A DNA stretch of 64,000 nt from Asterias amurensis (Eukaryota; Echinodermata; Asteroidea; Forcipulatida; Asteriidae), in the NCBI RefSeq assembly GCF_032118995.1, contig NC_092650.1, forward strand, positions 16,239,501-16,303,500. The letters are read 5' to 3'. The notes beneath the pieces were generated by a model, which ran no database searches, had not been told where the DNA came from, and worked only from the letters and a program-made list of their open reading frames with translations. The translations under genes and the position numbers were made by a program. Shown piece after piece: positions 21,301-32,626 of the stretch; within the stretch, counting starts at the first letter, position 1; each line of letters starts with the position of its first letter.

Positions 21301-22814
21301 TTATTTTGTCCATTTCCAAATGTTTTTTTTCCTTTACATATAAGTGACTTCTTTACAAATTTCCACATATCCGTGCCTCATCTTCACTGGACTCATTTAA
21401 AACTGCTCTAAAAACACACTTATATAAATCCATCTAGTCTGTTCAGTTTCTGCTATTTCATCCCACTTTTAATTGTCTTTCTTTTGTTATCATACACTTC
21501 CTGTTCAGCGCTTAGAAACCTTGTAAGTGCTATATAAATGCATGTTATTATTTATTATTATTATAAAAACTATGCAAAATTGTTTTGTATATGGCGAATA
21601 ATGTCATGATGTATACAATAATTCAATTTAAGTATTGAACTAGCTACCCCTTATCAATGTCAGATTTCTTGAGTCTATAAAAACACCTATTTGAACATGT
21701 TAATTAAATGTTTGGGTCAAGTCTGCCCCCACCCCTATCATACTCAACGACCTCTTCCCTCATTCACCACATGTAGTATCCAGGAATAATACAATAAATA
21801 CACACTTCAATGTATGAACAACTTGTATCTTTTAATTAATGAACTTCATTTTTTCAAGATCATACATGTATATTACAAGAATAACTTCTTTGGCTGCTTT
21901 GAGCTGCCAGGTCACAGCAACAGAGTCGTTTCACAATTGTCAGGGACGAGAAATTTCAGACTTTTATCTGAATTCAGACTTTTATTCTGTCTGCCTGGAG
22001 AAGAAAATCAGATGTTATTTTTTTCAGATGTGGATAAATTGTGCTCTTATACACTGTTTCCCAAAAGCTCGGAGGAATCTATAGCTCCAGGGGTTAGCAA
22101 AATGTGGAAAAGGCCATCCCTGAAATCTAAGTTTCTTATCTTTTTGTCGGTGACGACTCACTCCTGAATGATGCAGTTGGGATCATATCTTGAGTACACT
22201 CTTTAAAACAAATGCCATTGGCACATTTTACAAAGATTGCCATGTGTTTTTATCTACGAATGGATACCAGGGTCATGTCACACGAGGCAATTTACAGGCA
22301 ACCAGTTCCAAGCAACCTCAAAGAAGAGAATCCATTCACATTTGAATGTTCACAACAACCACGTTATTCATTTGGATTGTAAAACATTGTTACTCGTGTA
22401 GTACCAACGTTGTCCTGTAGCATGGCGTCTCCAAACTGCCTGTACTGAAAAGTTGCCTCGTGTGCCAAGGCCCTTCCTAAGGGATGTTACATCCTTGTTC
22501 AATTTTGCAAGAATGTTTGTACGGCTAAAATGTATGATTTGAAACATGTACATATTATTGCCTGTATTAGATTTGTTACTGTGGGAAGAAGTCAACCTTG
22601 ATATAGACCATGTAACCTTTGTTTTGATTTTTTTACAAAAAGAGCAACATTTAACATTCCAGTGCATTTTCAGGCAGGCAGGATAGTGCACTAGTCAATT
22701 CGGAAAGCTTTTACATTTTCTATCATTACTACCACTCAAAATCGGTAATTATATAAAATTTGTTAAGATGTGCACCCTTTTTCCATATCAAAAGTTAATA
22801 TAAATCAAAAGGCG

Positions 22815-22935
22815 CAATCTCCATAAGCCTTTTTGAGGTATGGCGGACGTGATAGGAGTATACTGTTTGGTTTGGGTGTAAATTACCCAAACCTAATGGT
22901 GTTGTATGCCATTTCTCAAAAAGGCTTATTAAATT
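22815..22935. repeat. Palindromic repeat, AAGCCTTTTTGAGGTATGGC
   Basis: Left end ataagcctttttgaggtatg, right end atttctcaaaaaggcttat, with an inner arm ggtttgggtgtaaattacc pairing to itself. A relative is at 47385-47600. Confidence 0.65.
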
Positions 22936-23938
22936 GGCACTGAGTACACAGTGTGCTGAGATAATTGTATGTGGTGCACTTAAAACAATAAATGATCAGT
23001 AAGATTATGGTTAGATTAGAACTGTAAGCTGTGTACACATTGTGCATGTAGGAAATCCAGGCTCTGTGACTCTTGAAATGCCAGTGTGAAATTGTACATG
23101 ATCTATAGTCTTGTTGACGTTGTTGCTGAGACCTGACAGCTCAGTCATTATTGGCAAGATAATCAGTCATTAATCTTATTCACAAACATTTTATTTTAGC
23201 TAAAAACCTGTTTTTTGTTTATTTAATGATAAAAAATATAAAAAGCTCTGCATAGATACTTTTCACTATCAGTTAAAACTTGCTTTAAACTTAGTTGAAA
23301 ACTCTGCACACCCGTATGCATTTTTCCCTAGATTGTTTTTCAAATGTTCTGCTTTTGTTTTTGCAGTTTATGTTCAAAATAATTGATTGATTTAATGATT
23401 GATTGATTTTGTTGGGGGCAAGAAAAGGCATTCTTCGGCATCCTGTAAAAATACACAATTATAATTTATACACAAAATTGGTTGTTGGCACAATGTTTTA
23501 AATAGAACTTACAATTCAGTTTACAGAGTAGCACCACAGGACGTCTTTTAAGAAAGCTCAGAAAAAAATTACTTTAACCAATCAAACTTAATCGTTTACC
23601 TAATTTGCAGTTGCGGATTGCGCACTTCTTCATGTGAAGGTTTTTTGTTCAATTGGCTGGACAATTTCAAGAGTGGATTTATTCATTTATTTAATTTTCC
23701 TGAAATAAGTGGGGAAAATGGTGACTTGAGACACTAAATGTAATGCATCATTGTTGTTTAATGCAAAAAATAATTGGAAAAAAAAAATAAAAAATCTAAA
23801 ACATTTGTAACAGAACTTTCTGTACAAGTTAAATCACTGCACTGTTAAAGATTCATTTAGGTGAGGTCAAATGCTTGCAAATAAATTTCCTATTAACGGG
23901 TCTGAACACCACAGTTAAAGCTTATATAACAAAAATTA

Positions 23939-23944
23939 TTTATT
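23939..23944 (-). terminator. Candidate poly(A) signal of the cyclophilin gene
   Basis: AATAAA on the minus strand (tttatt on plus) about 585 bp beyond the stop codon. It is the first one I saw downstream. Confidence 0.4.
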
Positions 23945-24528
23945 GTAACAGCAATTTATCTTACATTAAAATAAAGTTAACAAATATTTCCGGTAACAGA
24001 TTTTGTGCAATATGACACTTTTCAAGAGAATGAATATCAATTTTTTTTAAAGATCATGTTGGAGCAATTTTAAAAAAAGTATTGCATAGACACGAGTACA
24101 AACTAGTGTTAACACGGGCAACCTACATGTAATTGTCAAACGTCAAGGGTCATTGACCAACTCTGAGGTCAAGGGTTAGCTTAGGTCATCCTGCAGATTG
24201 TGATCAATATACTAGCTTTCCGAACCCCTAAACTTCTGTGATTATAAAGTTCAACTCAAGTCAATTTTGAAATGGGGTGAATTTTCATTGTTATACATGT
24301 AGAACAATGAAACAATAGTCTAATTCCTTATTGGTTTTTCGGCAAAATGCAATCAAGAAGTTTCTTTTAATGGCGAGTGTTCACGGTCACGATCCCAGAC
24401 TCCCACAGAGCAACTGAAATGGGTCTTAAATATGCAACTGTGAATGATTAGTCTGGTGACTATGAAAGTTATTCACCACTTTGCCATGCCTAATGCCTGG
24501 GTCTCTAAACAAAGATGGCTGTGGCAGT

Positions 24529-27500
24529 CTACACAGTAGGGGGTCCAACTACAACATCGGGCGTTGGGACACCTTCCTTCTTCACCTCAAATGGTTCCTT
24601 GACCTCAATGACCCCGCAATCTGCGATAACCGTGGCCTTCAGAGGGCGGTCTTTATCATCTGTCTCGAGGTCCTCGATCGTCCTGATGATGTCCATGCCC
24701 TCTAGGACCTTGCCGAAGACCGTGTGCTTGCCGTTCAACCAGGCTGTCTTGACTGTGGTGATGAAAAACTGGCAACCGTTGGAGTTTGGTCCTGTGTTTT
24801 TAAATAGAAATATTTGGTTCTCAAAATACATAATGGTGTAAAACATCAAATCTCTGTTCGCACTGTTCCGCCATCTTGGTCCCCTTCCATGCAAATCAAT
24901 GAAATCAAACTGTCGAGGCTCAGTGGCCAAATATTCTTGTAGTGTTGTATGTCTTGGTATACCTCCTTACTGCGTTGTAGACAAAAAAACATGCCCTAAG
25001 GTGGTGGCAATCTGATAAAATGCAGTTCTGGCATTAAATCTCGACCTTAACTCTTTCAGTGCCTGTTTTTTGTTTGCATTTCGAACCTTAAAGTCACCTG
25101 GAAGTGGTATTTTTTCAAAATAAAGCTTTTGTCACTAATATATGTGTTTTGATGAGTGGAATGTGAATAAACAGTTAACTAAGGTTTCAAAAAATCAGTT
25201 CTTATGTTGTTTACAAATTTAAGAGTAGACCCCATTTAAAGTAAGTCATGAAAACAAAATAGGTGTTGCAAAACTAAAAAAAATAAAATAAAGAAACAAA
25301 ACAAAACAAACTGAAAACAACTCAAAAGAATGTTCTTTTTTTTTTTCTGTGATTTTGTCCAGCCCTAAACTTTACCTGAGCAGTGAGCACAAAGCATTTC
25401 CCGCAGAAACTTACAACATAGCACCATCAGCCCGATCATTACGAGTCCTTATTCTTATCCAGAATGACCGAAATACATTTCAAACCGACGGACACTATGT
25501 TATCCCTGTTAACAAATTCCCAAGAGCAGTTAATTAGACCTTTTATAATTTATAAACAAACATCAGGCCTTCACCTTTAAGAGGCCAGGATTTCATTTTG
25601 CAACTATTCTGTAATTATGTGTTAAAGGCATCGTACACGTTTGGTAGTGACTCAAAACAACTGTTAGCTTGAAAACTTACTAGGTAACAATAGTATAAAC
25701 ATTGTAGGAAACAACTCCCTCTGTAAAAAGAGCTAATTTCTCACTCAAATAATAAAAGACTTCTGGCTAGAAGTCTTTTATTATTTTTACTACATGAATG
25801 ATTTCGCTCATCCTTTCCAAACATACTGCTACAGATTTTCGCCGAAATCTAAAAAACGCTTACACCTTTTGAAGTGAAACTTTTACAGGTTAGTTTTATT
25901 GGTCATACATTCAACAAACATTAGCGCCAATTACCAAACGTGTACGACACCGTTAAAGAAAGTAGTTATGCTATTGGGTTTAACTATATACAGAATTTAT
26001 TGAACGACTAACTTTTCATGGTAGACTTGGATTCAAGCCCTCATTCTTACAACTTCCTGTCGAGACTATTATCATTGCCACGCCCTAGTGGTCAGACAGC
26101 ATAAAGTCTGTGTCTGGGAAAGTCACAGCCGACTTCAATGACTTGAATTCAAGTCTAGCTATATATGACCCAAATTTTATGAAGCTGCTTAGCAGAGAAA
26201 TGTCCTGCTAAGCAGAATTGTGTTAACCAGCCAGAATACTACATTCTTTTCTTGAATTCAAGTCTAGCTATATGAGCCAAATTTCATGAAGCTGCTTAGC
26301 AGGAAAGGGTTACCAGCCATAATGCCTTACACATTGTTGTGATTGGTGCCTCGTTTTTTTAAGCAAGCTTATTCAGTTTGATAGTAAAACAGTATCTTAC
26401 CAGCATTGGCCATGCTGAGCCATCCGGGTCCATAGTGCTCCAGATCAAAGTTCTCGTCATTGAAGTATTGTCCGTAGATGCTCACTGATCCAGTCCCATC
26501 GTTCGCTGCAAAGTCTCCACCTGTTTTAAAGGGAAAGTATATCATTTGTTTTTGGAACCACTTAATTGTTTTAAAGGGAAGGTACACGTTTGGTAATTAC
26601 TCAAAACAAATATTAACTTGAAAACTGACTTGGCAATGAGCATTAGAGAGCTGTTGATAGTATTACACATTGTGGGAATCGACTCCCTCTGAAGTAACAT
26701 AGTTTTTGAGAGAGAGGTAATTTCTCACTAAAATAATAAAAGACTGCTAGCTACAATTCGTCCAACAAGGGTGTTTTTTTCTTTCATCTTTTTCTCGCAA
26801 CTTCGATGACCGATTGAGCCCAAATTTTCACAGGCTTGTTATTTTATGCTTATGATGGGATACACCAAGTGAGAACACTGGTCTTTGGCAATATTACCAA
26901 ACGTGTTCAGTGCCTTTAATCCTTAAAAAGTGGTAGTGTATACACAATAAAACTAACATGTGAAAATTTGATTTCAAAAGGTGGCCGCCAAAATCTGGAG
27001 CGAATAATCTGTCAACGCACGAAGAACAATCCCTTCAAAAGAATACACTATTTGCTTCTCAGATTCAAATTTTGGGGCATACAAACAAACTGATGTACAT
27101 GCTTTTTCATAACGACATTACTTCGATACAAAATGTCTCTAAAAATGCTTTATACTATTAAAAGCTGCCGTAGGCTTCTAACCAAAAGTTTTTATTGCCA
27201 CTATTTTTTAGAGTTTTTAGTAAACGTATATGAAGATCTGCCCTTTAAATGTAACAATGATTAATGCCTTGACCTGAACTTTACAAATTCATCATGACCA
27301 GAATCGACCTCTGACCTAAGCCAAGCCACCTGCCAAGAACTGGTAAATTTTTCTGTGGTGTTGGCAAAACTCAAATTACTGGCCCCTGGTGGGTGTCATA
27401 GAAAAACCAAAGGCAGCTGGCAATATCATTAAAATCGGTATGGTGTCTAGAATTTCTTTGGTTAAAAACTTGAAGTATAAAGTTATCCCTTGTAATTGTT

Positions 27501-30104
27501 GGTGAAAAATGTGAATATGTTTCTTTCCTTTGAATTTGAATCAAAGTTCACCATAATTATGGCACTTTGGATTGTCTGTAAATTGTGTTCTCAATTGCTC
27601 AGTAATTTTGCAGTTGTATTTGAGTTGTGTATAATTTTTGAGTTCTGATGAAAAACTTTTGAAAATAAGGCCATTTTAGATTCTGATGCAACCCTTTTTT
27701 GTTTTAACTAAAGGTAAATAGAGGATTGGTAAAAAAACATACATCATCGGTTAATTTTAATCTGAAAGCTTACTGACAATGAAGTTCATAAGAGAACCAT
27801 TTTTTAAAAGTGAAATGAAGTCATAATCAAGAAAACTGTGTCTGAAAACCTAAACAAGTTGATTTTGGTTGTAACAACCAAAATTCAGGACAACTTGTTC
27901 AAAAGCTGAAAGTTGTGCAAAGTTTGTTCACTCTTTTCTCTAGTTGCCATAATGTAACCCAGGAGGGTTATGTTATCGCAACTATATTTTCTCAAGACCC
28001 ACACAAAGGATTAAGCCCAAATTTTCACATGTTTATGGTTGATCACACAACACACCATGAACACTGCCACTATTTTGTCAACTCTACAAATCCTGATTAT
28101 GATTTTTGTTTCAGTTTGGGAGTTTTTTTCCTTAGGAAGGGGGTGGGGGATGGGCACCAATGTCCTTAACTGACCTTGGATCATGAAGTCCTTGATAACT
28201 CTGTGAAACTTTGTATTTTTGTATGAGTCCTCTCCCTTCTTTGCTGTGGCGTATGTGACAAAGTTCTTGACAGTCAATGGGACGGCATCACCAAACAGAC
28301 CGAACACCACTCGTCCCCTCTCTGCGTCGTCTATCAGGATGTCGAAGTAGACTTTCGTTGTTACGATTGCCTTCACATTTTTCTGACTGGTTTCAGGCTG
28401 CAAATTTTCAGTTCAAATTCTTAATTAAATAGAGATAAGTTTGGCACAAAGGGTTTGACGAGTTTGCATTTGCAGAGTTGCATTCGTCACTGGACTGATG
28501 ATTGCTGACTGAAAGAATGTTCTTAAAGGGAAGGTACACCTTTGGTAATTGTCATTGTCAAAGACCAGTCTTCTTACTTGGTGTATCCCAACATAAGCAA
28601 GAAATAACAAGCCGGTGAAAATTTGAGATAAATTGGTCATCGAACTTGCAAGAAAATGATGAGAGAAAAAACACCCTTGTTGGACGAGTTTGTGTGCTTT
28701 CAGATAGGAATAAAAGACTTCTGGCTAGAAGTCTTTTATTATTTTAGTGAGAAACTGTCTCTTTCTCTTTTTTATACTATTAACAGCTCTCCACTGCTCT
28801 ACCAGTCAGTTTTCAAGTTATTATTTGTTTTGAGTAATTACCAAACATGTACCTTCCCTTTAAGGTTTATAGTTTCTATGATAACTGCTATCCATGGAGT
28901 TATGAATGAGGGGAGAGGCTTTAGAAATAACCCCTCCTTTTCTCTTATACCCCAAATCCACAAACAATATATGACTCATAAATCATAATTATGACTTATA
29001 TGCCATGCTAACTCATGGAGACACAAAATCTGACTCATTCTAAGTCTATGAGATATTAAAGTGATAGTTATGGGTTTTTAAAATGTTTTTTTTTTTCTCT
29101 CAGTTTTACTTTCATTCATGGATGCTTCAATAAGGATAACATCAGACCCATCGTAACTTGGAAAATGCAAAAAAAAAAAAATGAAGGATTAAGCCAACTG
29201 CAGAGCCCCAGTTTAATACTGGGTCTAGAAATAGAACGTGGAAAGAAAAGCCCCCCAAAATTGTTCATGAATACAAGTATTTTGAAATAAGTATTTCTTA
29301 ACAAATAAGAAGTATTTCTTAACACATTCAAATGTAGTTGCAACCTATGATATGATTAAATTATTATTCCAACATATATAAACGGTGGAAGGAATTCAAG
29401 TTGGGATCATTGCAATTGCAACCCTCCTACACCGACCGCCACCGACGGCCCGACCGTGACGAGCCTGTACGGCCATATAAAACAAAATCAGCTACGTAGC
29501 CTACGTGTGACGTGTACGACCCCAGCCCCAGGGGGTTGGGGTAGGCAACTGACTTTTTCAGTCCTAAATTCGGGCAAAACATTGGGACTTGACTTCGGGA
29601 ATCAAGAAGAAAACACGGACATATAAAAAGAAGAAGCAAACCAAACCACAAAAACTGTTTACAACACCTCCATGCTCTGTATCAGAAATTTAGGCTACTT
29701 GGATGATGGAATCACATTCCTTAGTATTCTGTGCACAATGTTTAGTAAATCATAAATCAACCCTTAGGCTTTTGTCCACATCGCTCCCATTTATTTACAA
29801 GATTGAAAACAAAACAATACACAAGAACAATGTTTAGTTAAAAAAAATATATACACATATAATTGCGTGAAAAGGGATGTAACAAAAGTAGTTTTATTTT
29901 CTTCAGTTCTGCTGACCGCTAGCTCGCGGCGTCGTGAGAGGTCAGCAACTTCAAGTTTTCTGAAAGAAATTCTTAAAACCAGTGGTGTGGAAAACGGAAC
30001 AAAATAACTTTAGACAAAGTACAAAATGTAAAGAATTAACTTACCGCAGCCTTGCCGCACACATACAGTGTGAATAGAACTAAACAACAAAGTAATTGAT
30101 TCAT
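24529..30104 (-). CDS. PPIB: Secretory-pathway peptidyl-prolyl cis-trans isomerase (cyclophilin B/C type), complete, 4 exons
   Basis: The product should catalyse proline cis-trans isomerisation during protein folding in the ER. Exons on the minus strand, 5' to 3': 30104-30045, 28397-28175, 26520-26401, 24791-24529. Phases are consistent and give 221 aa (PPIB is about 216). Residues 1-20 form a hydrophobic signal peptide starting MNQLLCC. The cyclophilin fold follows with all catalytic and ligand residues in place: R86, F91, M92, Q94, F144, W152, L153 and H157 (the equivalents of R55, F60, M61, Q63, F113, W121, L122 and H126 of cyclophilin A). Typical blocks are [27 protein letters not shown] and QFFITT. 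The N-terminal half ([20 protein letters not shown]) is more diverged. There is no KDEL-type signal; the C-terminus is [12 protein letters not shown] and PPIC cannot be separated here: MANAGP and the shared tail features are mixed. The gene is convergent with CNOT10 and divergent from STX16. Confidence 0.9.
25622..25957. mobile_element. Palindromic MITE, subfamily A', copy 2
   Basis: TTAA-aggcatcgtacacgtttgg to ccaaacgtgtacgacaccgTTAA, with a central hairpin at 25750-25786 (aataaaagacttctggc and complement). It is in cyclophilin intron 3. Confidence 0.78.
26571..26919. mobile_element. Palindromic MITE, subfamily A', copy 3
   Basis: TTAA-agggaaggtacacgtttgg to ccaaacgtgttcagtgcctTTAA. It lies in cyclophilin intron 2, about 50 bp from exon 3. 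A truncated end of the same family (ttttaaagggaaagta) sits between it and the exon at 26524-26540. Confidence 0.78.
27600..28095. repeat. Dispersed intronic repeat related to 2105-2755
   Basis: Shares cttactgacaatgaagttca-like and actattttgtcaactctac blocks with the CNOT10 intron 2 copy. It contains a small palindrome, ttttggttgtaacaaccaaa. Confidence 0.5.
28523..28862. mobile_element. Palindromic MITE, subfamily A', copy 4
   Basis: TTAA-AGGGAAGGTACACCTTTGG to acatgtaccttcccTTTAA, with a central hairpin at 28706-28743 (aataaaagacttctggc and complement). It is in cyclophilin intron 1. Confidence 0.8.
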
Positions 30105-32626
30105 TTTGAATGGAATCAAAGTTGTACTTCTGAGCGGAGAGTTGATAAAAATGTCGTCTGGTTCGGTCTGTGGATGTTGAGAAAATGACACCAGATTACA
30201 ACTGTACTCGTGGCATCCAACGTATTTCTTAATCAGAGGCCCTTCGAAGGGACAGGAAGCCCAGGCTAGTCTTGTCAGCAAACCAGCGGAGTTTCAGGTT
30301 TCACACGCCACGTATACAAAATACTGCCAGACCATAATGTCCTTGCTATAGGATTTGACCTCCACATACTTGCAGGGTGTCTGGATTCTTATAAGTTCAC
30401 CAAGTATGAAAAAATAGGGACCCCAAAAATAAATAAAAACACTACAGGAAGTCCTTGGTCAGTGACAAAATTCTTCGAGCTAATAATAGGGTGTATGTGC
30501 AGTGTGCTATAAACAACAAGTGTTATCATAATTGCAAATGAGTTGATTTTGTTTTCAAGTCTACCGTGCGTTGTTATGTACCTATACATGGTGACTCAAC
30601 GGTTCGGTTCTGCCATTGTTCTACCACCATGAGTTCTATATACACCCCACCAAACATAGACGGCACAAAATGCCAAAGAAAGTTGTTGTGATTTACAATG
30701 AAAGCACAGCCTTTTTAACAAATTATGTGCTAATTCACTAGTTCTAGATAATTTCCCTTCACAAAAGTTCCAAAAAATCCTACAAACAAAATAAAGGTTT
30801 TTTTTCTTCATTTTTAAAATATTTTTTATACAGGCCCAGGGCCTATAACTGGATTTGAACGTCATTGAATGACAAAGTAAAACATATCTTGAATTGTTGT
30901 TACTATGGATTTAAAGCTTCCTTCATTGGTAACCCTCAACTTGCCCCAGCAAAAATAATTAGCCAGTGACATCTCGTAAAAAGTTGTAAGCCCATTGGCC
31001 CACCTGTCTCTAAAAACTAGTATACAAATTAGTCATCCGATTATCCAATCGAAGTAGACCTTTTGTTGGCGACTGTCCAATGGGATCGCTATGCACCGGT
31101 CACTGACATTGCAGGCATCTTACCGTCCACGCCCCCGTTGCATGCGTTGACAACTTAGAAAAGCATGAGTGCGTGGTTTTTTTTTAGGGCCAGGATCTTT
31201 GACGGGGGTCACCCTCTGAGATGCCAGTAAAGTGAAACGTTTTTACTATGAACACTCACTGGATCCCTCCCTATCCGTACAACAAGAGTTATAGCTTTTT
31301 CAAACATTATTTTCCACTAATTTAGGGCAGACTCACAACCGTCCGTTGGAGATAAATTCTGGGTTGTGCGTCATGTGAAAAGGGCTTTGCTTTTGTAACA
31401 ATGAGTTTCCAATAAAAATATAACACTCATATGAAAATGAAGTTCTCGTAGTTTTTATTATTGCATGATGACCAAGCCCGTCAAATTACAAAAATACATT
31501 TGCCATTGAATTTGATGTTTTCTGCATCACAATGTCAAACCATAGTCAAACCATGGAGGTAGAAATACCTCCACGGTCAAACGGGTATGGCCCTATATTT
31601 TTTAACCACCAACCTCTTCCCGAATCACCTTCTGCTAAAAAAACACGGTCTGGCAATACTGTCATGGCCTTATTTTTGCTTGATAGTAGAAATTTAATGT
31701 CAACCCCATCATGCGCACGGGTGTGATTTGATGTCACTTCTGTTGATATAGACTTGGAATTGGGCCATTGACAGCCCAGATTATTATGTTGAGGCATGGA
31801 GGAATAAACTAGCTCCATGGTTGAGGGGCTACCTCTGACCATGGTTGAATAGATCTAGCCGGTGTCAGATGCAATGTGTCCGCCATGCAATTGCAATACC
31901 GTCCGCGCGCCCCGGACACTTGTGCATATGCAATCGTGTCCGGGGCTATGCAAAAACCGTCCGGTTATGACTGTACTTACGTGTACGTGTGCGCGTAAGG
32001 AAGCGAGCGTGAATGCACTGAACGTATAAAGCAGCATGAATATTCACGTATTTTATAATGCAGCGAATACCCAACGGCCGAAAATTTCCCGTCATTCATG
32101 ATAAGCACCTACTACCTTGTAAAAAAAGGGCGAAAGTGTTCCGTCGACCAGCGTTTAATAAACTGCAAGGACGGTTTTGCACGGGGCGGACACAACTGCA
32201 TATGCAAATGTGTCCGGGCGGACAAAATTGCATTATGCAGCAGCGTCCGGGCGGACAAGATTGGATATGCAAAACCGTCCGGCGGACATTTTTGCATATG
32301 CAATAATGTCCTCCGGATAGTATTGCATAAGAACATAATTGCATGTGACACCGGCCTGACTTGGCCGCGTTAATAATAAAATAATAAAAATGGGACTTAC
32401 ACAAGTCTAGTAAGTGTAAAGTGTAAATTGAACTGTCTGGTATCCAGACTCTAGGTCGTGAAGAGAGATCACAGACAATTTAGACTGATACTTCCGAATT
32501 TTCGATCTTCGACAGCGAGCTGAAAATCTGCCACCTTTCGCCAGAATGTCTCCTAAGATTTAACCCTTTCATTCCATAATAAAAGAAAAATATCTACAAA
32601 AGGACAAGGAGAGTGTCTGCCGAACA
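30105..32626. other. Divergent intergenic region between cyclophilin and STX16
   Basis: This 2.5 kb separates two start codons pointing away from each other and must hold both promoters. No TATA box was confidently assigned. It contains an inverted segment around 31530-31850 (ccatggaggtagaaatacc and gctacctctgaccatgg) and the GGACGG-rich element at 31856-32366. No coding exon was recognised. Confidence 0.6.
31856..32366. mobile_element. Inverted-end element with GGACGG/TTGCATATGCAA subrepeats
   Basis: The ends are inverted: tagccggtgtcagatgcaat on the left and attgcatgtgacaccggcc on the right. Inside, roughly 30-bp units combine tgcatatgcaa and accgtccgggcggac in both orientations. Long minus- and plus-strand open frames over it are artefacts of the repeats. 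It ends about 260 bp before the STX16 start codon. Confidence 0.7.

Larger units (their letters stand above)
16241..24528. other. CNOT10-cyclophilin convergent intergenic/3' region
   Basis: No conserved coding exon was recognised in these 8.3 kb. The region contains the CNOT10 3' UTR (end unknown), four tandem arrays, one internally deleted MITE, SINE-like fragments and palindromes, listed separately. Open frames here arise from tandem arrays or lack any family resemblance. AATAAA on the plus strand first appears at 16454-16459, inside an array, and later near 20696-20715. Confidence 0.6.

Noticed and set aside
22368..22691. 107-codon minus-strand open frame
   Set aside because: No recognisable family, no splice context that links it to a gene, and low-complexity AT-rich surroundings.
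32058..32404. Cys-rich open frames of 79-102 codons on both strands
   Set aside because: They follow the GGACGG/TTGCAT subrepeats of an inverted-end element.
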